From Mycolicibacter sinensis (lineage in GTDB: Bacteria; Actinomycetota; Actinomycetes; Mycobacteriales; Mycobacteriaceae): a DNA stretch of 64,000 bases. This document shows positions 39,590 to 49,165 of the stretch, piece by piece. The stretch is taken from NCBI RefSeq assembly GCF_001667375.1, contig NZ_LZIN01000094.1, forward strand, positions 1 through 64,000, read 5' to 3'. Each line of letters begins with the position of its first letter. Position 1 is the first letter of the stretch. The position numbers and the translations under genes are program-made. Under the pieces are notes generated by a model. The model saw nothing but the letters and a program-made list of their open reading frames with translations, did no database searches and was not told where the DNA came from.

Positions 39590-41343
39590 CAGTACTTCCG
39601 TTCCTTCGGTTCGTACCGGGTCTGCACCACCGGCTTGTAGTCCAACCGGATGTCGGCGATCAGGTCGGGGCCTTCCTTGTAGGCCATGGTGTGGCGCATG
39701 TAGTTGACGTCGTCGCGGTTGGGGTAGTCCTCGCGGGCATGCCCACCGCGGGATTCCTGGCGGTTCAAGGCGCCGACCACGGTGACCTCGGCCAGCTCCA
39801 GCAGGAAGCCCAGCTCGATCGCCTCGAGCAGATCGGAGTTGAAGCGTTTGCCCTTGTCGTGCACGGTAATTCGGGCGTACCGCTCCTTCAGAGCGTGAAT
39901 GTCGCTGAGCGCCTGCTTGAGGGTCTTCTCGGTGCGGAACACCGCGGCGTTGTTGTCCATCGACTGCTGCAGGGCACCGCGGATGTCGGCGACGCGTTCG
40001 TTGCCGTGCTCGGACAGGATGTCGCCGACCCAGTTGACCACCATCTCGGCCGGGTTCGCGGGCATCTCGGTGAAGTCGTGGGAGTTGGCGTACTCGGCGG
40101 CGGCGATACCGGCGCGGCGGCCGAAGACGTTGATGTCCAGCAGCGAGTTGGTGCCCAGCCGGTTGGCGCCGTGCACCGACACGCAGGCACACTCGCCGGC
40201 GGCGTACAGGCCGGGCACGGTGGCGGTGTTGTCCCGCAGCACCTGCCCGGTGACCGTGGTCGGGATGCCGCCCATCACGTAGTGGCAGGTCGGGTAGACC
40301 GGCACCAGCTCGGTGACGGGGTCTACGCCCAGGTAGGTGCGGGCGAACTCGGTGATGTCGGGCAGCTTCTCCTCGAGCACGTCGGCGCCGAGGTGGCGCA
40401 CGTCGATGTAGACGTAGTCCTTGTTCGGCCCGGCGCCGCGGCCTTCGAGGACCTCGAGCACCATCGAACGGGCCACGATGTCGCGCGGCGCCAGGTCGAC
40501 GATCGTCGGGGCGTAGCGCTCCATGAACCGCTCGCCGTCGGCGTTGAGCAGTCGTCCGCCCTCACCGCGCACGGCCTCCGAGATCAGGATGCCCAGCCCG
40601 GCCAGGCCCGTCGGATGGAACTGGTGGAACTCCATGTCCTCCAGCGGCAGTCCCTTGCGGAAGACGACGCCCATGCCGTCGCCGGTCAGGGTGTGGGCGT
40701 TGGAGGTGGTCTTGTACATCCGGCCCGACCCGCCGGTGGCCAGCACGATCGCCTTGGCGTGAAAGACATGGATCTCGCCGGTGGCCAGCTCGTAGGCCAC
40801 CACGCCGGTGGCCACCGGGCCCGACGGGGTCTCGGTGAGCACCAGGTCCAGCACATAGAACTCGTTGAAGAACTCCACGTTGTGCTTGACGCAGTTCTGG
40901 TAGAGCGTCTGCAGGATCATGTGGCCGGTGCGGTCGGCGGCATAACAGGAGCGGCGCACCGGTGCCTTGCCGTGGTCGCGGGTGTGCCCGCCGAACCGGC
41001 GCTGGTCGATGCTGCCCTCCGGGGTGCGGGAGAACGGCATGCCCATGTTCTCCAGGTCCAGCACCGCGTCGATGGCCTCCTTGGCCATGATCTCCACCGC
41101 GTCCTGATCGGCCAGGTAGTCGCCGCCCTTGACGGTGTCGAAGGCGTGCCACTCCCAGTTGTCGTCCTCGACGTTGGCCAGCGCGGCGCACATGCCGCCC
41201 TGCGCGGCGCCGGTGTGACTGCGCGTGGGGTACAGCTTGGTCAGCACCGCGGTGCGGGCCCGCGGCGCCGCCTCGACGGCCGCGCGCATCCCGGCGCCGC
41301 CGGCGCCGACGATCACCACGTCGTATCGATGTTCCTGAATCAC
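39589..41343 (-). CDS. sdhA: succinate dehydrogenase flavoprotein subunit
   Basis: 584 residues, full length. FAD-binding GAGGAGMRAAVEAA at the N-terminus, the flavinylation region RSHTGAAQGGMCAAL with its histidine, and the substrate-site HPTGLAGLGI and CACVSVHGANRLGTNSLLDINVFG blocks. It oxidises succinate to fumarate in the TCA cycle. Third gene of sdhCDAB; equivalent of Rv3318. Confidence 0.98.
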   Translation of the reverse strand: MIQEHRYDVVIVGAGGAGMRAAVEAAPRARTAVLTKLYPTRSHTGAAQGGMCAALANVEDDNWEWHAFDTVKGGDYLADQDAVEIMAKEAIDAVLDLENMGMPFSRTPEGSIDQRRFGGHTRDHGKAPVRRSCYAADRTGHMILQTLYQNCVKHNVEFFNEFYVLDLVLTETPSGPVATGVVAYELATGEIHVFHAKAIVLATGGSGRMYKTTSNAHTLTGDGMGVVFRKGLPLEDMEFHQFHPTGLAGLGILISEAVRGEGGRLLNADGERFMERYAPTIVDLAPRDIVARSMVLEVLEGRGAGPNKDYVYIDVRHLGADVLEEKLPDITEFARTYLGVDPVTELVPVYPTCHYVMGGIPTTVTGQVLRDNTATVPGLYAAGECACVSVHGANRLGTNSLLDINVFGRRAGIAAAEYANSHDFTEMPANPAEMVVNWVGDILSEHGNERVADIRGALQQSMDNNAAVFRTEKTLKQALSDIHALKERYARITVHDKGKRFNSDLLEAIELGFLLELAEVTVVGALNRQESRGGHAREDYPNRDDVNYMRHTMAYKEGPDLIADIRLDYKPVVQTRYEPKERKY

Positions 41344-41374
41344 CGCGATATCACCCGTTCGCTACCGATTGCCG

Positions 41375-41842
41375 TCAAGAAATGTTCGGGTCGAAGCTCA
41401 GCAGCACGTAGCTGCCGAGCGCCAGCGTGAAGACCACCGAGAACGCCAGCAGGGTCAGCAGCCAGAACCGGCTGCGCGCGCTGCGGGTGTAGTCGGCGAT
41501 GATCGTGCGCAGGCCGTTGGCGCCGTGCAGTTCGGCCAGCCACAGCAGGGCCAGGTCCCACATCTGCCAGTACGGCGAGTGCCAGCGCTCCGCCACGTAG
41601 TTGAAATCGATCCGGTACACCCCGTCGTCCCACATCAGCATGATGAACAGGTGGCCGAGCACCAGGAAGATCAGCACCGCGCCGGAGAAGCGCATGAACA
41701 GCCAGGTGTACTTCTCGAAGTTGGGCATCCCGGCGTGCCGCCGCGGCGAGCGCGGGTCGCCCAGGCTGGCCGGGCGGTCGCGGTCCGGGCCGCGGACCGG
41801 GGCCAGCGCGCCCCGGCCTAGTTGCAGGTCAGGTGTGCTCAT
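41375..41842 (-). CDS. sdhD: succinate dehydrogenase membrane anchor subunit
   Basis: 155 residues with three membrane segments after a polar 45-residue N-terminus: FEKYTWLFMRFSGAVLIFLVLGHLFIML, AELHGANGLRTIIADY and FWLLTLLAFSVVFTLALGSYV. The histidine in VLGHLF is a candidate haem ligand. ATG 41842 overlaps the sdhC stop by 4 bases. Confidence 0.93.
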   Translation of the reverse strand: MSTPDLQLGRGALAPVRGPDRDRPASLGDPRSPRRHAGMPNFEKYTWLFMRFSGAVLIFLVLGHLFIMLMWDDGVYRIDFNYVAERWHSPYWQMWDLALLWLAELHGANGLRTIIADYTRSARSRFWLLTLLAFSVVFTLALGSYVLLSFDPNIS

Positions 41843-42270
41843 AAGAATCGCTCCGCCATGTGCATGCCGATCCGGACCACCACCGGAACCATCACCACCA
41901 GCCAGATCGCGGCGACCGCCACCAGCATCTGGCGCTGCCAGCGGCAGCCCTGCCACCAGAAGTCGATCAGGATCAGCCGGATTCCGTTGAGGCCGTGGAA
42001 GAGCACCGCGGCCACCAGGCCCAGCTCCATCAGGCCGACGATCGGCGTCTTGTAGGTCTCGATGACCTCGGTGTAGGCCTGCGGGCTGACCCGCACCAGG
42101 GCCGTGTCGATCACGTGCACGAACAGGAAGAAGAAGATGGCCGCACCGGTGATCCGGTGCAGGGCGAACGCCCACATTCCGGGGTCGCCCTTATACAGAC
42201 TCTGCCGCCGGGGACGCCGGGCGCCAGCCTGCGTCCCGGGCGTCGCCGCATCGGCGGATGTCGCCGTCAT
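41839..42270 (-). CDS. sdhC: succinate dehydrogenase cytochrome b556 subunit
   Basis: 143 residues, three membrane segments. The family block MWAFALHRITGAAIFFFLFVHVIDTALV holds the quinone-site Ser/Arg region and the haem histidine, with LFHGLNGIRLILIDF as second conserved block. ATG 42270 has GGAGGCGC upstream; the frame is open beyond it. First gene of the sdh operon; the 232-base gap to cdd should hold both divergent promoters, but none is clear by eye. Confidence 0.93.
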   Translation of the reverse strand: MTATSADAATPGTQAGARRPRRQSLYKGDPGMWAFALHRITGAAIFFFLFVHVIDTALVRVSPQAYTEVIETYKTPIVGLMELGLVAAVLFHGLNGIRLILIDFWWQGCRWQRQMLVAVAAIWLVVMVPVVVRIGMHMAERFL

Positions 42271-42502
42271 CAGCGCCTCCAAATATCGGTAGCCACCCGT
42301 TTGATCCACGCTCGCGGCAGCTACACAACGCCATCGCTGCCGATAAACCTCGGCTTGGACTCTAAACCCCTCCACAGGGTGGAAACGACCACGGCGAAGT
42401 TACCGGCGGGTAGGAACAGCCGAAGTTAGGGTGACATTCGACAAGCCGATGCGGACGGACGGGGTGGCGCGATGTACTCGAAACGATATGGACGCAGCGT
42501 AG

Positions 42503-42895
42503 GTGTCTGACGTAATCGACTGGGAACTGTTGCGGCGCAAGGCAATTTCGGTGGCAGCGAGCGCCTACGCGCCGTACTCGGGGCTGCGGGTCGGAGCGGC
42601 GGCACTGACCGGCGACGGACGCCTGCTCGCCGGCTGCAATGTGGAGAATGTCTCATATGGCCTGGGCCTCTGCGCCGAGTGCGGGGTGGTCGCCGCGCTG
42701 TACGCCGACGGGGGCGGACGGCTGGTGGCACTGTCATGCACCGACGCCGCGGGTAATCTGCTGATGCCGTGCGGGCGGTGCCGTCAGGTGCTGCTGGAAC
42801 ACGGCGGTCCTGAGCTGCTCATCGACCACCCCGACGGTGCGCGGCGGTTGACCGAACTGCTGCCGGATGCCTTCGGGCCCGACGCATGGCGGTGA
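42503..42895 (+). CDS. cdd: cytidine deaminase
   Basis: 130 residues. Zinc site: LAGCNVENVSYGLGLCAECGV with the catalytic Cys-Ala-Glu, and PCGRCRQVL. It deaminates cytidine and deoxycytidine. The start is GTG 42503. The end overlaps deoA by 10 bases. First gene of the cdd-deoA-add salvage operon, as in Rv3315c-Rv3313c. Confidence 0.97.
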   Translation: MSDVIDWELLRRKAISVAASAYAPYSGLRVGAAALTGDGRLLAGCNVENVSYGLGLCAECGVVAALYADGGGRLVALSCTDAAGNLLMPCGRCRQVLLEHGGPELLIDHPDGARRLTELLPDAFGPDAWR

Positions 42896-44166
42896 AGTTC
42901 GACGCTCCGACGCTGATCGCCACCAAACGCGACGGCCACCGGTTGGCCGACGACGCCATCGACTGGCTGATCGAGGCCTACACGGCCGCCGAGATCGCCG
43001 AGGAGCAGATGGCGGCGCTGTTGATGGCGATCTTCCTGCGCGGGATGGACGCCGCGGAGACCGCGCGCTGGACTGCGGCGATGATCGCCTCCGGGGAACG
43101 GATGGACTGGCGCGACCTGGGTCGCCCCACTGTTGACAAGCACTCCACCGGCGGGGTGGGCGACAAGATCACCCTGCCGCTGGTCGCGGTGGTCGCCGCC
43201 TGCGGTGCCGCGGTGCCGCAGGCCTCCGGGCGCGGCCTGGGGCACACCGGCGGCACCCTGGACAAGCTGGAGTCGATCGCCGGTTTCGACCCGGTGCTGC
43301 CGACCGCGCGGCTGCGTGAGCAGCTGGCAACCGTGGGGGCGGCGATCTTCGCCGCAGGTGCACTCGCGCCCGCCGACGCCAAGCTCTACGCGCTGCGCGA
43401 CATCACCGCCACCGTCGAGTCGCTGCCGCTGATCGCCAGCTCGGTGATGAGCAAGAAACTGGCCGAGGGCGCCGGCGCGCTGGTGCTCGACGTCAAGGTC
43501 GGCTCGGGCGCCTTCATGAAGTCGGCGGCCCAAGCCCGGCAACTGGCCGACATGATGGTCGAACTGGGCGCGGCGCACGAGGTGCCCACCCGGGCGCTGC
43601 TCACCGACATGAACACCCCGCTGGGGGCCACCGCCGGCAACGCTCTCGAGGTCGCCGAGGCGTTGGAGGTGCTGGCCGGTGGCGGACCCGACGACGTAGT
43701 GGCGTTGACGGTGGCGTTGGCCGCCGAGATGCTCGCTCTGGCCGGGATCGGCGACCGGGACCCGGCGGCCACGCTGGCCGACGGCACCGCGATGGACGCC
43801 TTCGTCGCGATGGTCGCCGCTCAGGGCGGTGATCTGAGCGTTCCACTGCCCGTCGCGGCGTGTTCGGAGACCGTCACCGCAGCACGGGACGGCACAATGG
43901 GGGAAATCGACGCGATGGCGGTGGGTATGGCGGCATGGCGGCTGGGCGCGGGCCGTTCCCGCCCGGGTGAGCGGGTGCAGGCCGGGGCCGGGGTGCGGAT
44001 CCACCGTCGGCCGAACGAGCCCGTCCGCGCCGGGGAGACGCTGTTCACGCTGTACACCGACACACCCGAACGGTTCGGGCCGGCACGTGACGAACTGGAC
44101 GGCGGCTGGCGCATCTGCGATACCCCGGCGGCCCCGCGGCCACTGATCATCGGAGCGACCCCATGA
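42886..44166 (+). CDS. deoA: thymidine phosphorylase
   Basis: 426 residues. Signatures: DKHSTGGVGDKITL for phosphate binding, ASGRGLGHTGGTLDKLESI, and DVKVGSGAFMKS. It splits thymidine with phosphate to thymine and deoxyribose-1-phosphate. The stop overlaps the add start in ATGA. Confidence 0.98.
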   Translation: MAVKFDAPTLIATKRDGHRLADDAIDWLIEAYTAAEIAEEQMAALLMAIFLRGMDAAETARWTAAMIASGERMDWRDLGRPTVDKHSTGGVGDKITLPLVAVVAACGAAVPQASGRGLGHTGGTLDKLESIAGFDPVLPTARLREQLATVGAAIFAAGALAPADAKLYALRDITATVESLPLIASSVMSKKLAEGAGALVLDVKVGSGAFMKSAAQARQLADMMVELGAAHEVPTRALLTDMNTPLGATAGNALEVAEALEVLAGGGPDDVVALTVALAAEMLALAGIGDRDPAATLADGTAMDAFVAMVAAQGGDLSVPLPVAACSETVTAARDGTMGEIDAMAVGMAAWRLGAGRSRPGERVQAGAGVRIHRRPNEPVRAGETLFTLYTDTPERFGPARDELDGGWRICDTPAAPRPLIIGATP

Positions 44167-45251
44167 CCACACCGCTGACTTTGGAGACGATCCGGCAGGC
44201 GCCCAAGGCGCTGCTGCACGACCACCTGGACGGCGGCCTGCGCCCGGCCACCGTTGTCGACATCGCCGGGCAGGTCGGCTACGAGGGGCTGCCCACCACC
44301 GATCCCGACGAGCTGGCGACCTGGTTTCGCACCCGCTCGCACAGTGGCTCGCTGGAGCGCTACCTGGAGCCGTTCAGCCACACCGTCGCGGTGATGCAGA
44401 CCCCCGAGGCGCTGCACCGGGTCGCCGCCGAATGCGTGGAGGATCTGGCCCACGACGCGGTCGTCTACGCCGAGGTGCGGTTCGCGCCCGAACTGCACAT
44501 CGAGGGCGGGCTGTCGTTCGACGAGGTGACCGACGCGGTGCTGGCCGGATTCGCCGACGGGGAGCGCCGCGCCGCGGCCGCCGGCCGGGAGATCACCGTG
44601 CGCTGCCTGGTGACCGCGATGCGTCACAACGCGTTGTCGCGGGAGATCGCCGAGCTGGCCATCCGGTTCCGCGACAAGGGCGTGGTCGGCTTCGACATCG
44701 CCGGCGCGGAAGCCGGGTATCCACCGACCCGGCACCTGGACGCGTTCGAGTACATGCGAGACCACAACGCCCGCTTCACCATCCACGCCGGCGAGGCATT
44801 CGGGCTGCCTTCCATCCACGAGGCGATCGCATTCTGCGCCGCCGACCGGCTCGGACACGGGGTGCGGATCACCGACGACATCACCGTCGACGACGACGGT
44901 ACGGTGCGCTTGGGAAGGCTGGCGGCGATCCTGCGTGACAAGCGGATCCCGTTGGAGCTGTGCCCGAGCTCCAATGTGCAGACCGGTGCGGTCGACAGCA
45001 TCGCCGAGCACCCCTTCGACCTGCTGGCCCGTGCCCGGTTGCGGGTAACGGTCAATACCGACAACCGGCTGATGAGCGACACCACCATGAGCAAGGAGAT
45101 GCTGGTGCTGGCCGAGACGTTCGGCTACGGCTGGACCGATCTTCAGCGGTTCACCGTGAATGCGATGAAGTCGGCGTTCATCCCGTTCGATCAGCGGGTG
45201 GAGATCATCGAGGAAGTGATCAAGCCGCGATTCGCCGTTCTGGTCGGTTGA
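44163..45251 (+). CDS. add: adenosine deaminase
   Basis: 362 residues. Metal site HDHLDGGLRP at the N-terminus (HxH), HAGEAFG in the middle, the catalytic RLGHGVRITDD and the late ELCPSSNVQTGAV and NTDNR blocks. It converts adenosine to inosine. Third gene of the salvage operon; followed by a strong hairpin. Confidence 0.98.
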   Translation: MTTPLTLETIRQAPKALLHDHLDGGLRPATVVDIAGQVGYEGLPTTDPDELATWFRTRSHSGSLERYLEPFSHTVAVMQTPEALHRVAAECVEDLAHDAVVYAEVRFAPELHIEGGLSFDEVTDAVLAGFADGERRAAAAGREITVRCLVTAMRHNALSREIAELAIRFRDKGVVGFDIAGAEAGYPPTRHLDAFEYMRDHNARFTIHAGEAFGLPSIHEAIAFCAADRLGHGVRITDDITVDDDGTVRLGRLAAILRDKRIPLELCPSSNVQTGAVDSIAEHPFDLLARARLRVTVNTDNRLMSDTTMSKEMLVLAETFGYGWTDLQRFTVNAMKSAFIPFDQRVEIIEEVIKPRFAVLVG

Positions 45252-45298
45252 TTTCGGCCGGATTCTTCGGCACAGCAACTCCGGTGAAAACGACGAAA

Positions 45299-45328
45299 GC
45301 CGGACAATCGCGAATGCGATTGCCCGGC
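45299..45328. terminator. bidirectional terminator between add and the LGFP lipoprotein
   Basis: Near-perfect hairpin with arms GCCGGACAATCGC and GCGATTGCCCGGC and a GAAT loop (one mismatch), in the 90 bases between the convergent genes. Confidence 0.75.
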
Positions 45329-45341
45329 CTCCGACTTCGGA

Positions 45342-45908
45342 TCAGTGCTCGGTGACCGTGGCCTCCGGGTCGCCCTCTTTCCAGGTGATGACGCCGTGCT
45401 CGAAGGTGGACTGCTTGGAGCCGTCGGCGTTGGTGGTCTCGTCGCTGGTCGGGTAACCCAACTTGCCCTGCGAGCCGCCCAGCTCGTTCCACTTGTCACG
45501 GATCTTGCCCCACACCACATAGGACCGGGTGGTGTGAACGATCACGCCGCCGTCGAACTGCTGGTAGGTGCCGCCGTCGGGGTTCTTCTGCTCGGGACCG
45601 GTGGGCTCGCCCAGGTCCTGCTTGGCCGCGGCGTCCAGGGAGTCCAGCTTGGCCAGGATCGGGCCGGCTACGGTGTACTCCTTGCCGTCCGCGCCGGTCA
45701 TCTCGGTCGAGCTGGCCGCCTCGCTCTCCTCGGCGGGGGTGGTGCTGACCGCGGACGAGAGCACCGAGCTGGCCGAGGAGGCAACCGAGCTCGCCGAACT
45801 CAGGGCTTCGCTGGACTTCTCTTTGGTGTTGTCGCACCCCGTGCCGATCAATGCGACGCCCAAAACTGCGGCGGATACAGCTGCGGCTCGTTGCGTTGCC
45901 TTGCGCAT
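45342..45908 (-). CDS. LGFP-repeat lipoprotein
   Basis: 188 residues. Signal peptide with lipobox IGTGC (Cys at about residue 25), then a Ser/Ala-rich low-complexity spacer of about 40 residues. The C-terminal half has an LGEPTGPEQ unit and a complete LGYPTSDETT unit of the LGFP repeat family, with FDGGVIVHTTR and FEHGVITWKEG between. LGFP proteins are thought to bind the arabinogalactan or peptidoglycan layer. Single gene, AT-rich upstream of the start. Confidence 0.88.
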   Translation of the reverse strand: MRKATQRAAAVSAAVLGVALIGTGCDNTKEKSSEALSSASSVASSASSVLSSAVSTTPAEESEAASSTEMTGADGKEYTVAGPILAKLDSLDAAAKQDLGEPTGPEQKNPDGGTYQQFDGGVIVHTTRSYVVWGKIRDKWNELGGSQGKLGYPTSDETTNADGSKQSTFEHGVITWKEGDPEATVTEH

Positions 45909-46084
45909 GTGTAGTCCTTTCGAATTTGGGAGGGCCCCGCAAAACGAGATGGCCCGGCCAGAGGGTTATCGGGCCAGATGTTATCGGGGATACGCCGCCG
46001 CGGCAATGAAATCGGGTAAATGAATGCAGTTAATTGTCGGTGAATTCCGGCGATGCTCAAGCCCGGCTTACCTGCGCTCGGGTG

Positions 46085-47353
46085 TTACTCGCGGCGCAGC
46101 CGGGACTGCATGAACTGCTCCAGTTGTTCCCATTCCTTGACCGCCGGAGCGAACGGGCGCTGGGGAGCGGCGACCGATTCTCGGTCGAGCACATAGCTCA
46201 CCAGCCGGCCCAGGGCGCGGTCCGGTTTGAGGGTTTCGGCGACGACGCCGTCCTCGGCGTAAGTGCCCACGTCCTGCAGCAGTTCGACGGCCAATTCGAG
46301 TTGCTCGCGGTCCACGGCGTCGGGGCCGTCGGTCAGATCGTCGACCATGCCGGACAGCACATAGACGTTGTCGTCGGTGATGTCGATCGCCAGTGAGCCG
46401 TCGGTCGCGGCGGTGCGGATGTCGTCGTAGGTGCTCAGGTCCGACAGGTCGTGGTCGTGCTCGTCGGCCAGGTAGCGGGCCAGGGCGCGCTCGGAGCCGA
46501 AGACGCTGATGCGCCCGTTGCGGCCGAGGAACACCGGCTGGTCGCCGAGGTAGCAGCGCAGCGTGAAGAACGTCCCGTTGTCGGTGATGATCCGGATCGG
46601 ATCGATGCCCACCTTGGTCCAGAAGTCCGCGTCACCGCCGAGCACCACCCGATCGCTGGTGGCGCGCTCGCTGGTGGCGGCGGCCGTCTCGACCAAGGCG
46701 GCGTCCTCGCTCTCTGCCGCTTCGTCCGAGGCCGTCTCCTCCAGCTCGGCCGGGGGCTCTTCGGCCAGCTCGTCGGCCGCCTTCGACGACGCGGCGGCAT
46801 CGACGTCGGGCGTGCTGAGCACTTCCTCGACCGCGGCCAGCACATTGCCCCAGCTGCGGCCGACGATGTCGGCGAGGGCGTTCCACCGCTTGCGGCCGGC
46901 TCGGCCGCTGAAGTTGTCGACGCCGCCGGCCAGGGTGCCCAGGCTCGGGTTGCCGTTGAAGAACTTCGTCACCGCGGTCAGGTCGCACACCGACCCGATC
47001 GAGGAGACGACCTCCATCGCGTCGGCCACCGTCCGCACGGATTTCTTGGTCGGCTTCTCGGCGAGCAGTTCCTCGACCGCGATCAGGTCGTAGTGGCGCC
47101 CGGCGACCGGGTTGAGCTTGTGCGCGTTGGCCTCGACCAGTCGCGGCCAGGCCGGGTGATCCACCAGGTCGTTATCGGCGTTGGTCCGCACGAATGCCAC
47201 CAGGTCGGCCGCGGTGGCGAAGCCGTACAGGTCCTCGTCCTTGCCAAGGAACGCCTCCCACTCGTCGCCGGCGTCGCGCCAGCGCGGCGCCCACAACGTG
47301 TAGCGGTCACCAGCGGTCACCGTAAGACGGATCGGTACGAGGTCAGCTGCCAT
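46085..47353 (-). CDS. conserved mycobacterial protein (Rv3311-like)
   Basis: 422 residues, soluble. Blocks at the ends are conserved in mycobacteria: LVPIRLTVTAGDRYTLWAPRW with DEWEAFLGKDEDLYGF, and the C-terminal RPFAPAVKEWEQLEQFMQSR. The middle (about residues 180-235) is an Ala/Glu-rich acidic linker of low complexity. Two similar alpha/beta units, before and after the linker, look like a duplication (YGFATAADLVAFVRT and ISVFGSERALARYLAD). Function unknown. In M. tuberculosis it neighbours sapM; that gene is not here. Confidence 0.88.
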   Translation of the reverse strand: MAADLVPIRLTVTAGDRYTLWAPRWRDAGDEWEAFLGKDEDLYGFATAADLVAFVRTNADNDLVDHPAWPRLVEANAHKLNPVAGRHYDLIAVEELLAEKPTKKSVRTVADAMEVVSSIGSVCDLTAVTKFFNGNPSLGTLAGGVDNFSGRAGRKRWNALADIVGRSWGNVLAAVEEVLSTPDVDAAASSKAADELAEEPPAELEETASDEAAESEDAALVETAAATSERATSDRVVLGGDADFWTKVGIDPIRIITDNGTFFTLRCYLGDQPVFLGRNGRISVFGSERALARYLADEHDHDLSDLSTYDDIRTAATDGSLAIDITDDNVYVLSGMVDDLTDGPDAVDREQLELAVELLQDVGTYAEDGVVAETLKPDRALGRLVSYVLDRESVAAPQRPFAPAVKEWEQLEQFMQSRLRRE

Positions 47354-47560
47354 GGCGCACAGAGTAACCAGGTGCTCGCCGGGTGCCCGAACCGGGATTC
47401 GAGCCGGGATTAGCGCGGCGATTAACGCCGCCGGGCGGCGGCGAATAACGAACCCTGAATTTCTCGTGTTAACAATGGCGGTGCACTCATCTTTTGGTTA
47501 GGTTCACAGCACCGGGATGTGTGAAGCAGCGCATAATTCCGCGGGGTCGGGGAGGTCGTG

Positions 47561-49030
47561 ATGACGTCTAGGCGGTTGCGCCCGGTGGTGGCGATGGTCT
47601 TGGCGGTGCTGTGCGCCGCGATGCTGGGCGTGACAGCGCTGGTGGGCAGTTCCGGGACGGATCAGCTCATCGCCCGGCTGCGGCTGCTGGCCGACGAAGG
47701 CTGGATCATGAGCGGCACCGGGGTCCCGGACCCGACCGTCGGCCCCTACATCAGCCAGATCCTCGCGAACTACCTGCAGCCGTCGTCGCCGCTTTTCGAC
47801 GGTCAGCCGTCGTTTCCCGGCTACACCTTCGGTGGCCTGACCACCCCGGAGCAGTTCTGCCCGTTCGTGTGCATTCCCGGCCAGGCCCCGCTCAACTTCG
47901 GTGACTCGCTGAATGCCGGTGTGGCGGCGCTGCACCAGTCGATCGTTCCGCAGCTGCTGGCCGGGGACAACGTCACGGTGTTCGGCTACTCGCAGAGCGC
48001 CACCATCAGCACCATCGCGATGAACGACCTGATCACCAACGCGGGAGCGGCGGGCTATCCGACCCTGGACCAGCTCGGCAATCTGCACTTCGTGCTGATC
48101 GGCGACCCCAACAACGCGATCGGCGGCATCCTGGACCGCTTCCAGTTCCCCGACGACCAGCACCTGCCGTTCGTGAACATCCCGCTGAGCCTGGCCCCCA
48201 CCCCCACCGACCACATCTCGACCGACATCTACACCGGTGAATACGACGGCTGGGCGAACTTCCCGCAGGACCCGACCAACCTCCTGGCCGTGATCAACGC
48301 CCTGATCGGCATCCTCACCGTGCACCCGTACTACCCGCTCTACAGCGCCGAGCAGCTGGCCAGTGCGGTCAGCGTCGGAACCATCGGCGACGCGAACTTC
48401 TACATGATCCCGCAGAACCTGCCGATCCTGCAGTTCATGTTCAACGGCGGCACCGCCGGGCAGTTCTTCGGCGACTTCTTCTCGCCCTGGGCCCGGCTGT
48501 TCATCAACTGGGGCTACGGCAACGCCGGCGACCCGGACGTCAACGGGCTCTCCAAGATTCCGGCCGGCGAGTTCATCAACGGCAGCGCCTATCAGCAGGC
48601 GTTCGGGGTGGCCGGTGGGCCGTGGGCGATGACGCCGACGGGCGAGCTCTACGACGGCTCCGGCGTGATGGGCCTGTTCATGAAGATGGACCCGCTGCAG
48701 ATGCTGGCCGGCACCCAGAACGCGCTGATCCAAAGCCTCGTCGGCCCGTGGGCGGATGTCGCCGCGGCCGCCAACGGCGGCGCCCTGTCGGCCTCGGACA
48801 TCAGCACCATCACCGGCATCACCGATTTTCTGCAAGTCATCACCGGCTATGACCTGGTCAACTCCATCGACAAGTTCATCCTCGACGGCTGGAGCAGCCT
48901 GGCGAACTCGATGGACCTGGGCGATGTGCTGGGCCCCGACGCGGTGCTGAGCGGGGTCGGCGTCCCCGGGGACGGGCTGCTGGCGCTGGTCGGGGCGGGC
49001 TTCGATGTCTTCAATTTCTTCGGCGCCTAG
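47561..49030 (+). CDS. exported PE-PPE-domain serine hydrolase, copy 1
   Basis: 489 residues. A short hydrophobic signal (about residues 8-30) precedes the PE-PPE domain (PF08237), but there is no PE or PPE N-terminal domain. The catalytic serine lies in VTVFGYSQSATIST (GxSxS, about residue 147); LHFVLIGDPNNAIGGIL and EYDGWANFPQDPTNLLAVINAL are family blocks. Related domains act as esterases or lipases on short acyl esters. ATG 47561 with GGAGG 5 bases upstream. First of three tandem paralogues with common blocks such as TPEQFCP and KMDPLQMLAG. Confidence 0.9.
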   Translation: MTSRRLRPVVAMVLAVLCAAMLGVTALVGSSGTDQLIARLRLLADEGWIMSGTGVPDPTVGPYISQILANYLQPSSPLFDGQPSFPGYTFGGLTTPEQFCPFVCIPGQAPLNFGDSLNAGVAALHQSIVPQLLAGDNVTVFGYSQSATISTIAMNDLITNAGAAGYPTLDQLGNLHFVLIGDPNNAIGGILDRFQFPDDQHLPFVNIPLSLAPTPTDHISTDIYTGEYDGWANFPQDPTNLLAVINALIGILTVHPYYPLYSAEQLASAVSVGTIGDANFYMIPQNLPILQFMFNGGTAGQFFGDFFSPWARLFINWGYGNAGDPDVNGLSKIPAGEFINGSAYQQAFGVAGGPWAMTPTGELYDGSGVMGLFMKMDPLQMLAGTQNALIQSLVGPWADVAAAANGGALSASDISTITGITDFLQVITGYDLVNSIDKFILDGWSSLANSMDLGDVLGPDAVLSGVGVPGDGLLALVGAGFDVFNFFGA

Positions 49031-49064
49031 GACGCGGGCGTTCGGACCCGCCCGTAGCGCGTAT

Positions 49065-49092
49065 TTGACAACGCGCGTTTTCTCCCTAGGGT
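49065..49092 (+). promoter_or_regulatory. sigma-A-type promoter before PE-PPE copy 2
   Basis: TTGACA (49065-49070), 16-base spacer, TAGGGT (49087-49092), in the 135-base gap between copies 1 and 2. The start codon is about 75 bases further on. Confidence 0.6.
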
Positions 49093-49165
49093 AAAGCCTG
49101 AAATTCGCCTTATAGATCAATATGAATCGTCTGGCGATACAACGGCGACGACCGGGAGGTCTGCG

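Noticed and set aside
38720..40192. A 490-residue SdhB with a long N-terminal extension
   Set aside because: The first 201 residues are sdhA read in another frame; the sdhB start at 39589 overlaps the sdhA stop by one base.
47380..47420. A tRNA 3'-end-like stretch (GATTCGAGCC with flanking GGG/CCC) after the Rv3311-like gene start
   Set aside because: The T-arm does not pair properly on either strand and no anticodon or acceptor stem is found next to it.
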